Of a stretch of 64,000 nucleotides of DNA, positions 29,021 to 39,839 are shown in pieces. This DNA is from Chitinophagales bacterium (GTDB taxonomy: Bacteria > Bacteroidota > Bacteroidia > Chitinophagales > JABDMM01), in NCBI GenBank assembly GCA_013001465.1, contig JABDMM010000088.1, positions 1 through 64,000 on the forward strand. Direction: 5' to 3'. The notes beneath the pieces were generated by a model. It searched no databases, was not told the origin of the DNA, and worked only from the letters and a program-made list of their open reading frames with translations. The stretch's first letter is position 1. Each line of letters opens with the position of its first letter. The position numbers were made by a program, and so were the translations under genes.

Positions 29021-30010
29021 ATGAAAACAGCAGTATTCAGCACAAAAGTTTATGACAAGGAATACTTTGAAAAACACTTAACTGGTGAACCACTGGATTT
29101 TTCATTTTTTGAAACAACGTTAAACCAGAATACTGCGAGTCTTGCGACAGGATATGATATCGTATGTGTTTTTGTAAATGACAAGATCGACAAAAACATT
29201 ATAGAAATACTCGCTGATAATGGAGTAAGATTGATCGCTCTGAGATGTGCAGGATATAATAATGTCGATATAGAAGCTGCTAAGAGTCATAACATAAAGG
29301 TAGTAAGGGTTCCGGCATACTCTCCGGAAGCGGTTGCCGAACATTCCATTGCCTTGATTCTAACTCTTAACAGGAAAACACACAAAGCTTACAACAGGAT
29401 CCGGGAGGGTAATTTTTCACTAAACAATCTCATAGGTTTTAATCTTCATGAAAAGACAATTGGTGTGATAGGCACGGGTCAGATCGGTGCTACATTCTGC
29501 AAAATTATAAAGGGCTTCGGGTGCAAGATCACAGCTTATGACATCTCAAGATCCGATGAGTTGGTTAAGCTTGGGGTCGACTACCAACCTCTCGATGAAG
29601 TCTTCAAACAAGCAGATATAATATCACTCCATTGTCCACTAAACCCCTCTACTAAACATATCATAAACGAGAGATCCATATCAATAATGAAACAGGGCGT
29701 TATGATCATTAACACGAGCAGGGGAGCTTTGATAAATACTGCTGACGTGATCAAGGGATTAACCGATAAGAAAATCGGATATTTAGGGATTGATGTTTAT
29801 GAGCAGGAAGAAAATTTATTCTTTAAAGACCTTTCTGAAAGTATCATTCAGGATGATTTCATTTTAAGGTTGAATAGTTTCCCAAATGTATTGATCACAT
29901 CCCACCAGGCATACTTCACAAAAGAAGCAATGGATGAGATCACCCTCACAACCTTAAAAAATATTAAGGAATTCGAGGCTGGTTTGAGCTTGACCAATGA
30001 AATTGTATAA
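29021..30010 (+). CDS. ldhA: D-lactate/2-hydroxyacid dehydrogenase
   Basis: LRCAGYNNVD, GVIGTGQIGATFCKI, SLHCPLNPSTKHIIN, INTSRGALI, SHQAYFTKEA. Confidence 0.9.
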   Translation: MKTAVFSTKVYDKEYFEKHLTGEPLDFSFFETTLNQNTASLATGYDIVCVFVNDKIDKNIIEILADNGVRLIALRCAGYNNVDIEAAKSHNIKVVRVPAYSPEAVAEHSIALILTLNRKTHKAYNRIREGNFSLNNLIGFNLHEKTIGVIGTGQIGATFCKIIKGFGCKITAYDISRSDELVKLGVDYQPLDEVFKQADIISLHCPLNPSTKHIINERSISIMKQGVMIINTSRGALINTADVIKGLTDKKIGYLGIDVYEQEENLFFKDLSESIIQDDFILRLNSFPNVLITSHQAYFTKEAMDEITLTTLKNIKEFEAGLSLTNEIV

Positions 30011-30048
30011 CCAACTGTAGGAATCTAAAACACACAATAGTTAATCAA

Positions 30049-30828
30049 TTGAAGACGATAAGGGAATACGGGAAAGAGCCCTTTCATATATGTCTTTTGC
30101 ACGGTGGCCCCGGCGCTGCGGGAGAGTTGGAACCTGTGGCCAAAGAACTTTCGAAGTCTCACGGGATCCTGGAGTTTTTGCAAACGAAGAAAACGATCAA
30201 TGGGCAAATTGAGGAGTTGAGAACACAAATTATTGAGACGGTAAATTTAGCTGTTGTCTTAATTGGTTATTCATGGGGAGCATGGCTGGGGATATTATTC
30301 ACAAGAAAATATCCCGAACTTGTAAAAAAATTAGTGTTGGTCGGAACCCCGGCATTGAATAATAAATATAGTGGGGAGCTGTTAACCAATAGATTACGTC
30401 GGTTAGATAGCGATCAAAAAAAGGATTTCCAAAAGTTGTTATCGATTATGGAATCAGGAATGCAAGACAATAGTACATTAGGGAAGCTTGGCGAATTAAC
30501 GTCAGTTTCTGATTCCTATAAATATGAGTCAAACATGAATGATGAAATTCTTCCAGACATCAATATTTACAAAAGTATTTGGAGTGAAGCTTCTGATCTC
30601 AGAGACAATGGTATTTTAGAGGATGCGCTGGAAAGCATTCACTGTCCGGTTATTGCAATACATGGTGTTGATGATCCGCATCCATTATCAGGAGTAGAGG
30701 AACCGCTATCTGAAAGATTATCGAATTTCAAAATGATCAAATTACAGAAGTGCGGTCATATACCATGGAAAGAAAAATATGCCAAAGAAAATTTCTTTAA
30801 GATGATCCTGAAAGAGATAAGTGAATGA
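30049..30828 (+). CDS. Alpha/beta hydrolase (TTG start)
   Basis: LLHGGPGAAGE, IGYSWGAWLG nucleophile elbow, HGVDDPHP, CGHIPW. Confidence 0.85.
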   Translation: MKTIREYGKEPFHICLLHGGPGAAGELEPVAKELSKSHGILEFLQTKKTINGQIEELRTQIIETVNLAVVLIGYSWGAWLGILFTRKYPELVKKLVLVGTPALNNKYSGELLTNRLRRLDSDQKKDFQKLLSIMESGMQDNSTLGKLGELTSVSDSYKYESNMNDEILPDINIYKSIWSEASDLRDNGILEDALESIHCPVIAIHGVDDPHPLSGVEEPLSERLSNFKMIKLQKCGHIPWKEKYAKENFFKMILKEISE

Positions 30829-30935
30829 ACAACCATCAGTCTCAACCTTAGACCAACACAAAACAGTTATGTAACATTGGACACAGATGATCAACCTGAA
30901 TGTATGTAGAATTGTATTGTGAAAAATACGATAAA

Positions 30936-32543
30936 ATGAAAATAGCTGCTGTCATTACATTAATACTATTCAGTCTTTCCGGCTTCACTCAAACAACACC
31001 TTTTGATATTCACCTGAAACAGGTCAATATATCAGGGCTTGGTGGACTTCAATCTTACGCCTTCGGGCAGCATAACGGTAAATGGCTTATCGTTGGTGGA
31101 AGGCTTGACGGACTTCACAGGAGGCAACCCTTTGCATCCTTTGACATTGCCGGTCACAATAACCAAATTATTGTTATTGATCCTACAAATGAACAAGTGT
31201 GGACTGCTCCACTCACCAATCTTCCTGATTCCATTGAAGAACAACTGAGTTCGACTAATATGCAGTTTTTCCAGGAAGGCGACTATCTGTATTGTGTTGG
31301 TGGATATGGCTATAGTTCAATTGCCGGAGATCACACCACATATGATAAATTGACTGCAATAAAGGTTGACGATGTGATCGACGCAGTAATAAATAATACA
31401 AATTTCATCTCATTCTTCAGGCAAATTTCAGATGCCAATTTCCAGGTGACTGGCGGAAAGCTCTTGAAAATTAATAACACATTTTACCTCGTAGGCGGAC
31501 AAAAATTCCTTGGTAGATATAATCCTATGGGGCCAAACCACGGACCTGGATTTTTTCAGGAGTATACCGATGCTATAAGGAGATTCGATCTATCAGATGA
31601 CGGGACCAATATAACGATCACTCATCTATCTCCAGTGATAGACAGTGTAAACCTACACAGGAGAGATTACAACCTCGTTCAACAGATCTTGCCGGATGGT
31701 TCTGAGGGTTTAACTGTCTTCTCCGGAGTATTTCAGCAAACAGTAGATCTTCCTTTTCTCAATAGTGTAACAATTGACAGCACAAGTTATTCGGTTAATA
31801 ACACATTTCAGCAGTATTATAATCATTACCATTGTGCGGTATTACCTCTCTATTCAGCATCAAACAATCAAATGCATACTGTCTTTTTCGGGGGGATCGC
31901 TCAATACTATGACAGTTCAGGAATATTGGTGCAGGACAATAACGTACCCTTTACAAGAACAATTGCTCGCGTAACGAGAGATCCGGATGGATCAATGGCA
32001 GAGTATAAACTTCCCATTGAAATGCCGGCTCTTCTAGGATCGGGTTCTGAATTTATACCTGTGGAGAGTGTTCCGCAATTTAGCAATCAGGTTTTCAGAC
32101 TTGACGATCTTAACGAAGACAGCACGATGGTTGGTTACATCTACGGTGGTATCAACAGCACAGCGAAGAATATTTTCTGGATCAACACCGGTACTGAAAG
32201 CACTGCAAGCAGCCAAATATTCGAGGTATACGTTTTAAAAGGCGACCCATTAGGAGATCATGAGCTCAATCATCAAAGTTCCGGTACGCTCAATATGCGT
32301 GCTTATCCAAATCCCAACAATGGCGATTTTATAGTGCAATTCAATCTTAGAAAGATAACAGAAACCCGATTGTCATTGTACAATATTAAAGGTAAAAAAC
32401 TGGAAGAAGACATATTGGATAATTTGAAAGTTGGTGAAAACACGTATCAGCGTAAGATCAAAAGTATCAGGAAGGGAGGAGTTTTCATCCTGACGATCGA
32501 GACACCTTACGAACAGGCAACACAGAAGATCATTGTCGAGTAG
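30936..32543 (+). CDS. Secreted kelch-like/propeller protein with T9SS sorting domain
   Basis: Signal peptide from the internal ATG at 30936; C-terminal AYPNPNNGDFIVQFN; kelch-like YCVGGYGY/YLVGGQKF. Confidence 0.7.
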   Translation: MKIAAVITLILFSLSGFTQTTPFDIHLKQVNISGLGGLQSYAFGQHNGKWLIVGGRLDGLHRRQPFASFDIAGHNNQIIVIDPTNEQVWTAPLTNLPDSIEEQLSSTNMQFFQEGDYLYCVGGYGYSSIAGDHTTYDKLTAIKVDDVIDAVINNTNFISFFRQISDANFQVTGGKLLKINNTFYLVGGQKFLGRYNPMGPNHGPGFFQEYTDAIRRFDLSDDGTNITITHLSPVIDSVNLHRRDYNLVQQILPDGSEGLTVFSGVFQQTVDLPFLNSVTIDSTSYSVNNTFQQYYNHYHCAVLPLYSASNNQMHTVFFGGIAQYYDSSGILVQDNNVPFTRTIARVTRDPDGSMAEYKLPIEMPALLGSGSEFIPVESVPQFSNQVFRLDDLNEDSTMVGYIYGGINSTAKNIFWINTGTESTASSQIFEVYVLKGDPLGDHELNHQSSGTLNMRAYPNPNNGDFIVQFNLRKITETRLSLYNIKGKKLEEDILDNLKVGENTYQRKIKSIRKGGVFILTIETPYEQATQKIIVE

Positions 32544-32603
32544 TCATACAGCTCTATTTCATCAATCAAAGACCTATAGCCAATTCACTTATATCGTCGC
32601 ATA

Positions 32604-33248
32604 TCAGTCAGTTTTGATAAATATATAACCTCCCTTTTCTGCTCCCCAAACCTGCTCATCTTTAGCATTCCATCCCTGGTCCCAGGATATGATCTTATCG
32701 ACGCAAATTTGAACTTGCGAGGTCGCATAAACCGATCCACGTAAAGAACTCAAACATTCCTTGTCTTTCGTAGATCCTGTGAAACAACCATCTTCTGGCT
32801 TCTGAAGAAAAACAGAGCAGCCATCTCTAAGGATCAGAGAGTCTTTTTGAAGCTCATTAAATAATGAAGGATCGTCCCAGGCATGGATAAACTTTGCCGG
32901 ATCCGGTAATTCAAAAACCTTACTCTCAATTATACCAACGGCTGAAGGAATTAATTGATATACTCTTTGACGATATGGTTTCTCTCTAAATTTCGTAACA
33001 GCCTGCTCTACATAAAGCCAATTGAATTCCTTATCATCGGTCCAAATTGGAAACATGACAAGGCTGATGTCGAAAAAAGATGAATCCTCGGCCGCCTGCT
33101 GTGCACTTGAAAATGCGCCGGTCATATAATTATGAAGCACCTCTATATCTAATGTTTTTCCCTCTTGATTTTTCGACTCATTCACTTGAGAATAAGTGCA
33201 GGAAAGAAGAATACTCATAGTGAAGAGAGACGCATATATATTTACCAT
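32604..33248 (-). CDS. CpcT/CpeT-like (chromophore lyase fold) lipoprotein
   Basis: CpeT/CpcT-like C-terminal block CSVFLQKPEDGCFTGSTKDKECLSSLRGSVYATSQVQICVDKIISWDQGWNAKDEQVWGAEKGGYIFIK; N-terminal lipobox-like LLSC. Confidence 0.78.
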   Translation of the reverse strand: MVNIYASLFTMSILLSCTYSQVNESKNQEGKTLDIEVLHNYMTGAFSSAQQAAEDSSFFDISLVMFPIWTDDKEFNWLYVEQAVTKFREKPYRQRVYQLIPSAVGIIESKVFELPDPAKFIHAWDDPSLFNELQKDSLILRDGCSVFLQKPEDGCFTGSTKDKECLSSLRGSVYATSQVQICVDKIISWDQGWNAKDEQVWGAEKGGYIFIKTD

Positions 33249-33394
33249 TTCAAATTAGTTGCTTCCAATTCAAAGCTATAATATAGAATTCGGATATTTA
33301 TTGAAATAGACCGCTAAAAAGAACGTTGGTAAGATCATGGATGGTTTAGATCATAGATCTTCTGCCCCACTACAGCTAGTGTGGGATATTGTAA

Positions 33395-34777
33395 ATGTCT
33401 AAAATCTCAGAAATGGAAAACGAAAAACCTAACTTTTTCGAGCGAGCCAACAACTGGTTAAAGAGCTCTATTATGATTCGATTGCTAACAGTAGCCATCC
33501 TCATCCTGCTGCTTCTCATACCGGTTAACATGGTTCAGGACCTGATCCGGGAAAGGGAATACCGACAACAAAATGCAATTAGTGAGGTAAGTTCAAAGTG
33601 GGGAAATGCCCAAACTGTTAACGGACTTATCCTAACCGTGCCTTACAATGCTTATAAAAAAGTGTATGAAGAGAAAAGTAAAGATTACAAATTAGTCTCT
33701 ACCAGGGAATATGCTCACTTTCTTCCGGAGCAGTTAAACATCGATGGTGAAATTCTACCTGAGCTCAGATACCGCGGTATCTACGAGGTAATTGTTTACA
33801 ATTCAAAACTGGAGTTGACCGGTTCATTCCGCACTCCTGATTTTGAAGAATGGAAGATCGATGACAAAGATATAATCTGGCAAGATGCCTTTCTTTCTTT
33901 AGGGTTATCTGATCTGCGTGGCATTCAGGAGAATGTAGCTGTTGAATGGGATAGAATTGAATATGATTTCAATCCCGGTGTCGAAAGTAATGACGTGATC
34001 GGTAATGGTATCAGTGCGAGAATACCCGTGAACAAAGCAGGGTCGACCAACAGCGCTTATGACTTCTCCTTAAGTTTGAATTTTAATGGTAGTTCAAGTC
34101 TTAATTTTATTCCCATTGGGAAATCAACAAATGTAAGCATCCGCTCTGATTGGGTTAATCCTAGTTTTGATGGTGCATTTTTACCTGATAAAAGGGAAAT
34201 AGACAAAGATGGTTTCACTGCAGACTGGGATGTACTGCATTTGAACCGACCTTATCCGCAACAATTTCGTGGTGGTGGTCGTGGTGTTTATGAATCTGCT
34301 TTCGGCGTGAATCTGATCGTACCGGTGGATGAGTATCAAAAAAGTATGAGGGCAGCTAAATACGCTGCAATGTTCATCACACTTACCTTTCTGATCTTCT
34401 TCTTTGTTCAGATCCTTGTAAAAGTAAGGATCCATCCAATACAATACATCATTATTGGATTGGCTTTATGTGTCTTCTATACATTACTTATTGCTATCTC
34501 GGAACACCTGACATTCAAGATCAGCTATTTGATATCTAGTGTTGCTATAATTGGCCTGATCATCTCTTATGCATATATCATTTCCAAAGACAGGAAAGTC
34601 ACGAACCTTATCGGAGGGATACTTGTGCTGCTATATTTGTTTATATATTCGATCATACAACTGCAGGATTATGCGCTGCTAATGGGCAGTATCGGATTGT
34701 TTATAGTGTTGGCGGTGGTGATGTATACCTCGAGAAAGATCGACTGGTATGACATACAGAGGAAGAGGGAGGAGTAG
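33395..34777 (+). CDS. creD: Cell envelope integrity protein CreD
   Basis: N-terminal TM then NMVQDLIREREYRQQNAISEVSSKWG; periplasmic domain; terminal TM cluster with VQILVKVRIHPIQYIIIGLALCVFYTLLIAISEH. Confidence 0.9.
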   Translation: MSKISEMENEKPNFFERANNWLKSSIMIRLLTVAILILLLLIPVNMVQDLIREREYRQQNAISEVSSKWGNAQTVNGLILTVPYNAYKKVYEEKSKDYKLVSTREYAHFLPEQLNIDGEILPELRYRGIYEVIVYNSKLELTGSFRTPDFEEWKIDDKDIIWQDAFLSLGLSDLRGIQENVAVEWDRIEYDFNPGVESNDVIGNGISARIPVNKAGSTNSAYDFSLSLNFNGSSSLNFIPIGKSTNVSIRSDWVNPSFDGAFLPDKREIDKDGFTADWDVLHLNRPYPQQFRGGGRGVYESAFGVNLIVPVDEYQKSMRAAKYAAMFITLTFLIFFFVQILVKVRIHPIQYIIIGLALCVFYTLLIAISEHLTFKISYLISSVAIIGLIISYAYIISKDRKVTNLIGGILVLLYLFIYSIIQLQDYALLMGSIGLFIVLAVVMYTSRKIDWYDIQRKREE

Positions 34778-35035
34778 ATTTGGTAGTGGATTTGACAAAA
34801 GGTAGTGTCCCTTTCATCAGAAAGGACAAAGCTTAAAAAGAAAGTGACACAAGATGTGTTGTTGCGATTGATCCTGTAAAACAAATGCAAAACTAATAAG
34901 CGTAAAAAAGAAATCTGAAAGTGATAAGGAAAAGAATTATAATATGATATTAGTCTGAGCAATGGCTACGACAAAGAGCAAAAAATGCAATAGAACGCAT
35001 CTTACATAAACCGTTGTGTAACAAAAGTAAAGTAA

Positions 35036-36280
35036 ATGGATACCTACTGGCAAAAGAGATCACAAAAAGAAATTAAATCAACTGTTTTCAACAGCCTTGA
35101 AAAAAATGTTAATTACAATACACAGAATATTTTAGGGATCCCTGCATCATATTTAGATGAGAAAGTTTTTAATCAGGATGCTTCATTTGTCAATGATGCA
35201 CCCTTTATATCAAGTCTTATTCAAAATCCCAATCACATTGGATGTCATACTTTGGGAAAATCAGAATCTTTTTTTCAAGGAACTCAAGAAATCGAAAAAG
35301 AGCTTATTGAAATCTGTGCTGTTGATATTTTGAATGGAGAACCTGGCAAACAAGATGGGTACGTAGCTTCAGGAGGAACAGAAGCCAATATTCAAGCAAT
35401 TTGGATCTATCGAAATTACTTTATCAATCAACATTCTGCTAAAAGAGATGCCATCTGTATTATGTGTAGTGAAGACAGCCATTATTCTATGGATAAAGCT
35501 GCAAACTTATTAGCAATAGATATTTATAAAATATCAGTTGAAAATGATGCTCGTGAGTTAAAGGAAGAAACAATAAAAGATGTTATTCTGAAGGCTAAAA
35601 ATGACGGTAAAAAGTACTTCATTGTCGTATGTAATATGATGACAACCATGTTCGGTTCTGTTGACAATATTGAAGCTTATACAAACCAACTTGCTGATTT
35701 ATCTTGTGAATTCAAACTGCATGTAGATGGAGCATATGGAGGATTTTATTATCCGTTTACAAATGAGAATAGTCTGTTGACATTTAAGAACAAAAATATC
35801 ACTTCATTCACTCTTGATGCTCACAAAATGGCTCAAGCACCATACGGCACAGGTGTCTTTCTGATTCGCAAAGGATATATTCAGAATGTAAATACCCAAC
35901 AAGCCAGGTATGTAGAAGGAGAAGACCTGACTCTCATCGGGAGTCGATCTGGAGCAAATGCAATTGCAGTATGGATGATATTAGTTAAAAATGGACCATT
36001 CGGATGGCAGGAAAAAGTATTCATTTTACAGAAAAGAACCGAGTGGATGTGTAAACAACTTAGTCAATTAAATATTGAATTTTACAGGCATGAAATGTCT
36101 AACATCATAACTATAAAAAGCAAATATATAAATAAAGAAGTAGCATCTAAATTTGGATTGGTTCCTGATAATCATACTTCACCGCAATGGTTCAAAATTG
36201 TAATTATGGATCATGTGACAATTGAAAAACTAATTCTACTAATTGAAGAAATTAAAAATTCCATACTCAACAAAAGTTAA
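35036..36280 (+). CDS. PLP-dependent decarboxylase/aminotransferase-fold enzyme
   Basis: YVASGGTEANIQA, HVDGAYGGFYYPF, SFTLDAHKMAQAPYGTGVFL (PLP lysine motif). Confidence 0.85.
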   Translation: MDTYWQKRSQKEIKSTVFNSLEKNVNYNTQNILGIPASYLDEKVFNQDASFVNDAPFISSLIQNPNHIGCHTLGKSESFFQGTQEIEKELIEICAVDILNGEPGKQDGYVASGGTEANIQAIWIYRNYFINQHSAKRDAICIMCSEDSHYSMDKAANLLAIDIYKISVENDARELKEETIKDVILKAKNDGKKYFIVVCNMMTTMFGSVDNIEAYTNQLADLSCEFKLHVDGAYGGFYYPFTNENSLLTFKNKNITSFTLDAHKMAQAPYGTGVFLIRKGYIQNVNTQQARYVEGEDLTLIGSRSGANAIAVWMILVKNGPFGWQEKVFILQKRTEWMCKQLSQLNIEFYRHEMSNIITIKSKYINKEVASKFGLVPDNHTSPQWFKIVIMDHVTIEKLILLIEEIKNSILNKS

Positions 36281-36480
36281 GAATTCAATAGTCGTAAAAC
36301 GTAGCTACTTCATTTTAATCGAACAGTTGCAGCCAATGTTTGAAAATGAGATTACTACAAACTCTTTTTTACTTTGGAACTTTTGCTAAAGTAGCAATGG
36401 TACCATACATAGGAGGTACTAAAGCACATATATTACGGTTGATTTACAAATTTCCAATTGTATAGGCTCCATTTTGGATA

Positions 36481-36511
36481 AAAAAGAGCCCCTGATTTTT
36501 CAGGGGCTCTT
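36481..36511 (-). terminator. Rho-independent terminator for the 36581-38095 gene
   Basis: AAGAGCCCCTGA-TTTT-TCAGGGGCTCTT 12-bp stem; T run on the minus strand. Confidence 0.88.
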
Positions 36512-36580
36512 AGAAGAAGTCCTTAGATGATTCTCACCTAAAGCCTTGTTTACATTTCCTTAATCCTAGAAATACTATGC

Positions 36581-38095
36581 TTAATGATGAATCATTAATT
36601 TCTCGAAGTATCTCTGTTCTCCTTTTCGAACTTCTAAGATGTAAATACCATTTGGTATAGCATCAACTGAAATTGAATTGATGTGATCGCTATACTCCAT
36701 TAAAGTTTTTCCGGTAAGATCAAACAAATAGCACTTATCCGCCTCTCCAAAGTAAACTTTATTTATCGCGGGATTAGGATAAACATTTATCTGTTGAGGT
36801 AATTCATATTCGGAAATGATTGATCCAATTCGATAATAATTATGAGTCGAATCTTCATTTATCCACCTGCTGACTTTTCCAGAGTTGCCATCTGTAAAGT
36901 GTTGTATTTGAGGGCTCCAGGTTTGCCGTAAGTAGCTTACCTTGTTGCCATCTGAATCATACTTCTCAAGTTCTTGAGAAGTATATACCCACAACTTATT
37001 AATACCCAACCATTCTTGTTCTAAGTTACGGATACGGTTATGATTTGCATCATAAGTGTATACGTTCTGTTTCAAATTTATCCAGGAGTTATCAGCCCAT
37101 CTTTGTTCTGTAAAGCTTGCTGGATTGTTTTTCCCATCATATGTATAGAAATATCTGGATTTATTTTCCCAGGAGTTTTCATTCCAGAACTGCTTTACAT
37201 AACTTGTCTGGTTGTTACTTTCATCGTAAGTAAACAAATCTTGTGTTGCGTATATCCACACATCATAAGAACTCAGCCAATGTTGTCCTGTGTTGCTGAT
37301 TCGGTTATTATTTGCATCATATGCGTATAAGTTCCGATTCGAATTTTTCCAGGTGCTGTTAACCCATTTTTGTTTTGTAAAACTTATCTGGTTTTTTCCA
37401 TCATAAGTATAGTTATGCGCATAATCCTTTTCCCACATAAATCCATCCCAGGTATAACACATTATACTTGTAATGTTGTTAACAGCATCATATGTGTACT
37501 GTAATTGAACATCGTTAACCCAATCACTTTCTGCCCAACCAATCCAAACTTGCTTGTAAAAACTTATCAGGTAATTATTCTTATCATATGTATAGTTATA
37601 CTTATAATCATTTACCCACACGGATCCATTCCAGGATTTCCCGATTGCACTAATAAGGTTATTGTCGAAATCGTGTGTATAAATCGATTGAGTAATATTT
37701 TTCCAAGTCTTTCCATCCCATTTTTGACTTTTCAAAATTATACGATTACTACTTGCATCGTATTTAGAAGTATGTTTCCATCTGAATGACCACTTAGGAG
37801 TTATTGGCTCGTTCATCGGTTTGGTGTCCCATGACCAGGAAATAGTGCTGTCAAGCATGCCTACAGAAGCCGCTTTGTATCGGGATATTTCCAGTTGGCC
37901 TGGGTATGCGTCTGTACCCGGAAGCATACGCTCCATATTCGGATACTGCTGTAGATTTTCATTAGAAGAAACCTCTCTAATGCCATCCGATCCATTGACT
38001 GACTCTTCAAAATTGAAAGGTGAATTTTGAGCATTTATAGCCAGTGTAAATATACTGAGAATGACAATCTGAATAAATGCTTTAAAATGTTTCAT
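36581..38095 (-). CDS. Secreted repeat protein (W/Y-rich YTYD repeats) with T9SS sorting domain
   Basis: About eight repeats of ~33 aa with YTYD..NN..S...Q.W....W.N; C-terminal VYPNPAINKVYFGEADKC. Confidence 0.8.
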   Translation of the reverse strand: MKHFKAFIQIVILSIFTLAINAQNSPFNFEESVNGSDGIREVSSNENLQQYPNMERMLPGTDAYPGQLEISRYKAASVGMLDSTISWSWDTKPMNEPITPKWSFRWKHTSKYDASSNRIILKSQKWDGKTWKNITQSIYTHDFDNNLISAIGKSWNGSVWVNDYKYNYTYDKNNYLISFYKQVWIGWAESDWVNDVQLQYTYDAVNNITSIMCYTWDGFMWEKDYAHNYTYDGKNQISFTKQKWVNSTWKNSNRNLYAYDANNNRISNTGQHWLSSYDVWIYATQDLFTYDESNNQTSYVKQFWNENSWENKSRYFYTYDGKNNPASFTEQRWADNSWINLKQNVYTYDANHNRIRNLEQEWLGINKLWVYTSQELEKYDSDGNKVSYLRQTWSPQIQHFTDGNSGKVSRWINEDSTHNYYRIGSIISEYELPQQINVYPNPAINKVYFGEADKCYLFDLTGKTLMEYSDHINSISVDAIPNGIYILEVRKGEQRYFEKLMIHH

Positions 38096-38448
38096 AACAG
38101 TTGTTTTTATGCTTACTACGAAGGATAATACTCCTTTTTAAAATCTTCCTTTCGTAAATAAACAATAACAAAAAACCATCACTTTTCATTATCCTCATTT
38201 AGCAAGGTGGAGGTGGTCCAGCTACCAAACAATGATAATGATCACTACCAGCAATGATTGTTATCATTAGCTAGATTAGTGAAATGTTTCCCCATTGTAG
38301 ATCCTGAGTCGATCTCTGAATAACCTTGTCTGTTATGAGTTTGGAGATAAGTCTGGTAGCCTAACTTTAAAACAGTCATCCCAAATTTTAATTTGAGATT
38401 TTGGAAACGAACAAATTATCACACAAGCACAAGATCCTATGAACACCC

Positions 38449-38592
38449 ATGAGAAATATTCTACTGATTCTTATCTTTGATGTCGTTCAGATCATTGACT
38501 TGACAGGTCCATATGAGGCATTTAGGCAAGCTGGCCATGTTCACCGTTTCAGAAAAAAATGTGCTGAATTATGTATTCGTTTGATGGACTAA
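38449..38592 (+). pseudogene. Truncated DJ-1/PfpI (GlxA-like) N-terminal remnant
   Basis: MRNILLILIFDVVQIIDLTGPYEAFRQAG then premature stop after 47 codons. Confidence 0.6.
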
Positions 38593-38662
38593 TCATAGAT
38601 GTACTTGTAACTACCGGCTGGATGACATCAGCAGAAACACCAGGGAAAACTTTGTTAGGCAT

Positions 38663-39079
38663 ATGAAAAAAACAATGAACTTTGAAATAACAACTATAAG
38701 AATATTTGCAATATTTATTTTAGGATCATTGCTTTTTAGTTCTTGCGAAAAGGAAACTTATGTCGACTATTTTATTGACAACCAATCCTCCGGTACAATC
38801 TCTTTTTTTGGTTCAAACATTATTCACTCTACTTACATTAATAATTCAATAAATTCAGGGCAAAAGAAAAGAGTGTCAGGATGGTCAAAAAGAGGTAAGG
38901 AAACAGGCTATTTTGAACCAGTTACAATGTTTGGGAATGATCTGATAATTACTAATTCCATAGGAGATACTTTGATCAGGGATTACAAACTACTGTCAAA
39001 TTGGTCTTCCAACGTTGATGACCAAAGAGCAATAGCAAGGCACGAATATGTTTTCATCATTATTGATGCAGACTTCTGA
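38663..39079 (+). CDS. Hypothetical lipoprotein
   Basis: Lipobox LLFSSC; no further family recognised. Confidence 0.6.
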   Translation: MKKTMNFEITTIRIFAIFILGSLLFSSCEKETYVDYFIDNQSSGTISFFGSNIIHSTYINNSINSGQKKRVSGWSKRGKETGYFEPVTMFGNDLIITNSIGDTLIRDYKLLSNWSSNVDDQRAIARHEYVFIIIDADF

Positions 39080-39178
39080 AAATGAAAATTAAAATTTTGT
39101 AGTTCCAACGGCATCGGGAAAACTTGAATACATTAAAAGCTTGATCTCTGATCATACTGAAACTTAAAAGTTAAAAAG

Positions 39179-39772
39179 ATGACTTACATTAAAACAAACC
39201 TTAACGAAGCGGGAATTGTTGAACTGTTATTCTACAAAGGTTCTACCGGTAAAGCCCTATCCAATTTAGCTCATACATTGCTTCGAGGCCCTTCAAAATT
39301 GACTTCCGCTGAAAGAGAATTAATTGCTGCCTATGTTTCCAAACTTAATGACTGCGAGTTTTGCAGTGAATCACATAGTGCTGTCGCAAACTTTCATTTA
39401 AAGGACGATGGGCAAACTATCAATTGTGTCATTTCTGATCTTGACAATGCTCCCGTTTCAGGAAAGATGAAATCCCTTTTGAAGATAGCAGCCAAGACTC
39501 AAAAAAGTGGCCGCGAAGTTTCATTTGAGGATACTGAAAATGCCAGAAGAAACGGAGCTTCTGATGAAGACATTCACGATACCGTTTTAATTGCAGCTGC
39601 TTTTTGCATGTATAACCGCTACGTTGATGGACTTGGTACAAATCTTCCTGAAGACAAAAACGAATATTTAGAAATGGCTGAAAGACTTGGAAAAGTAGGA
39701 TATAAATATCCACCACTATTCCTGAGAAAGTTTGTTATCTGGCTTATGAATAGAAAAAGATCTAAAAAATGA
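39179..39772 (+). CDS. Carboxymuconolactone decarboxylase / AhpD-like peroxidase-related protein
   Basis: LTSAERELIAAYVSKLNDCEFCSESHSAVA (CxxC..H signature). Confidence 0.88.
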   Translation: MTYIKTNLNEAGIVELLFYKGSTGKALSNLAHTLLRGPSKLTSAERELIAAYVSKLNDCEFCSESHSAVANFHLKDDGQTINCVISDLDNAPVSGKMKSLLKIAAKTQKSGREVSFEDTENARRNGASDEDIHDTVLIAAAFCMYNRYVDGLGTNLPEDKNEYLEMAERLGKVGYKYPPLFLRKFVIWLMNRKRSKK

Positions 39773-39839
39773 ACTGTCTCCGCTAATCACCTCCCTTCAA
39801 TAAATTAGCTTTATATTTATACATACCAATTTCATCAAA

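Noticed and set aside
38230-38270. AATGATAA ... TTATCATT inverted repeat
   Set aside because: Short, AT-rich, with no T run or flanking duplication; not enough to call a MITE or terminator.
38359-38660. GCCTAAC (38359) and GTTAGGC (38654) as possible integron attC core sites
   Set aside because: Spacing of about 300 bp is too long for a usual attC, no integrase or cassette array is visible, and the intervening DNA holds a gene remnant; likely chance.
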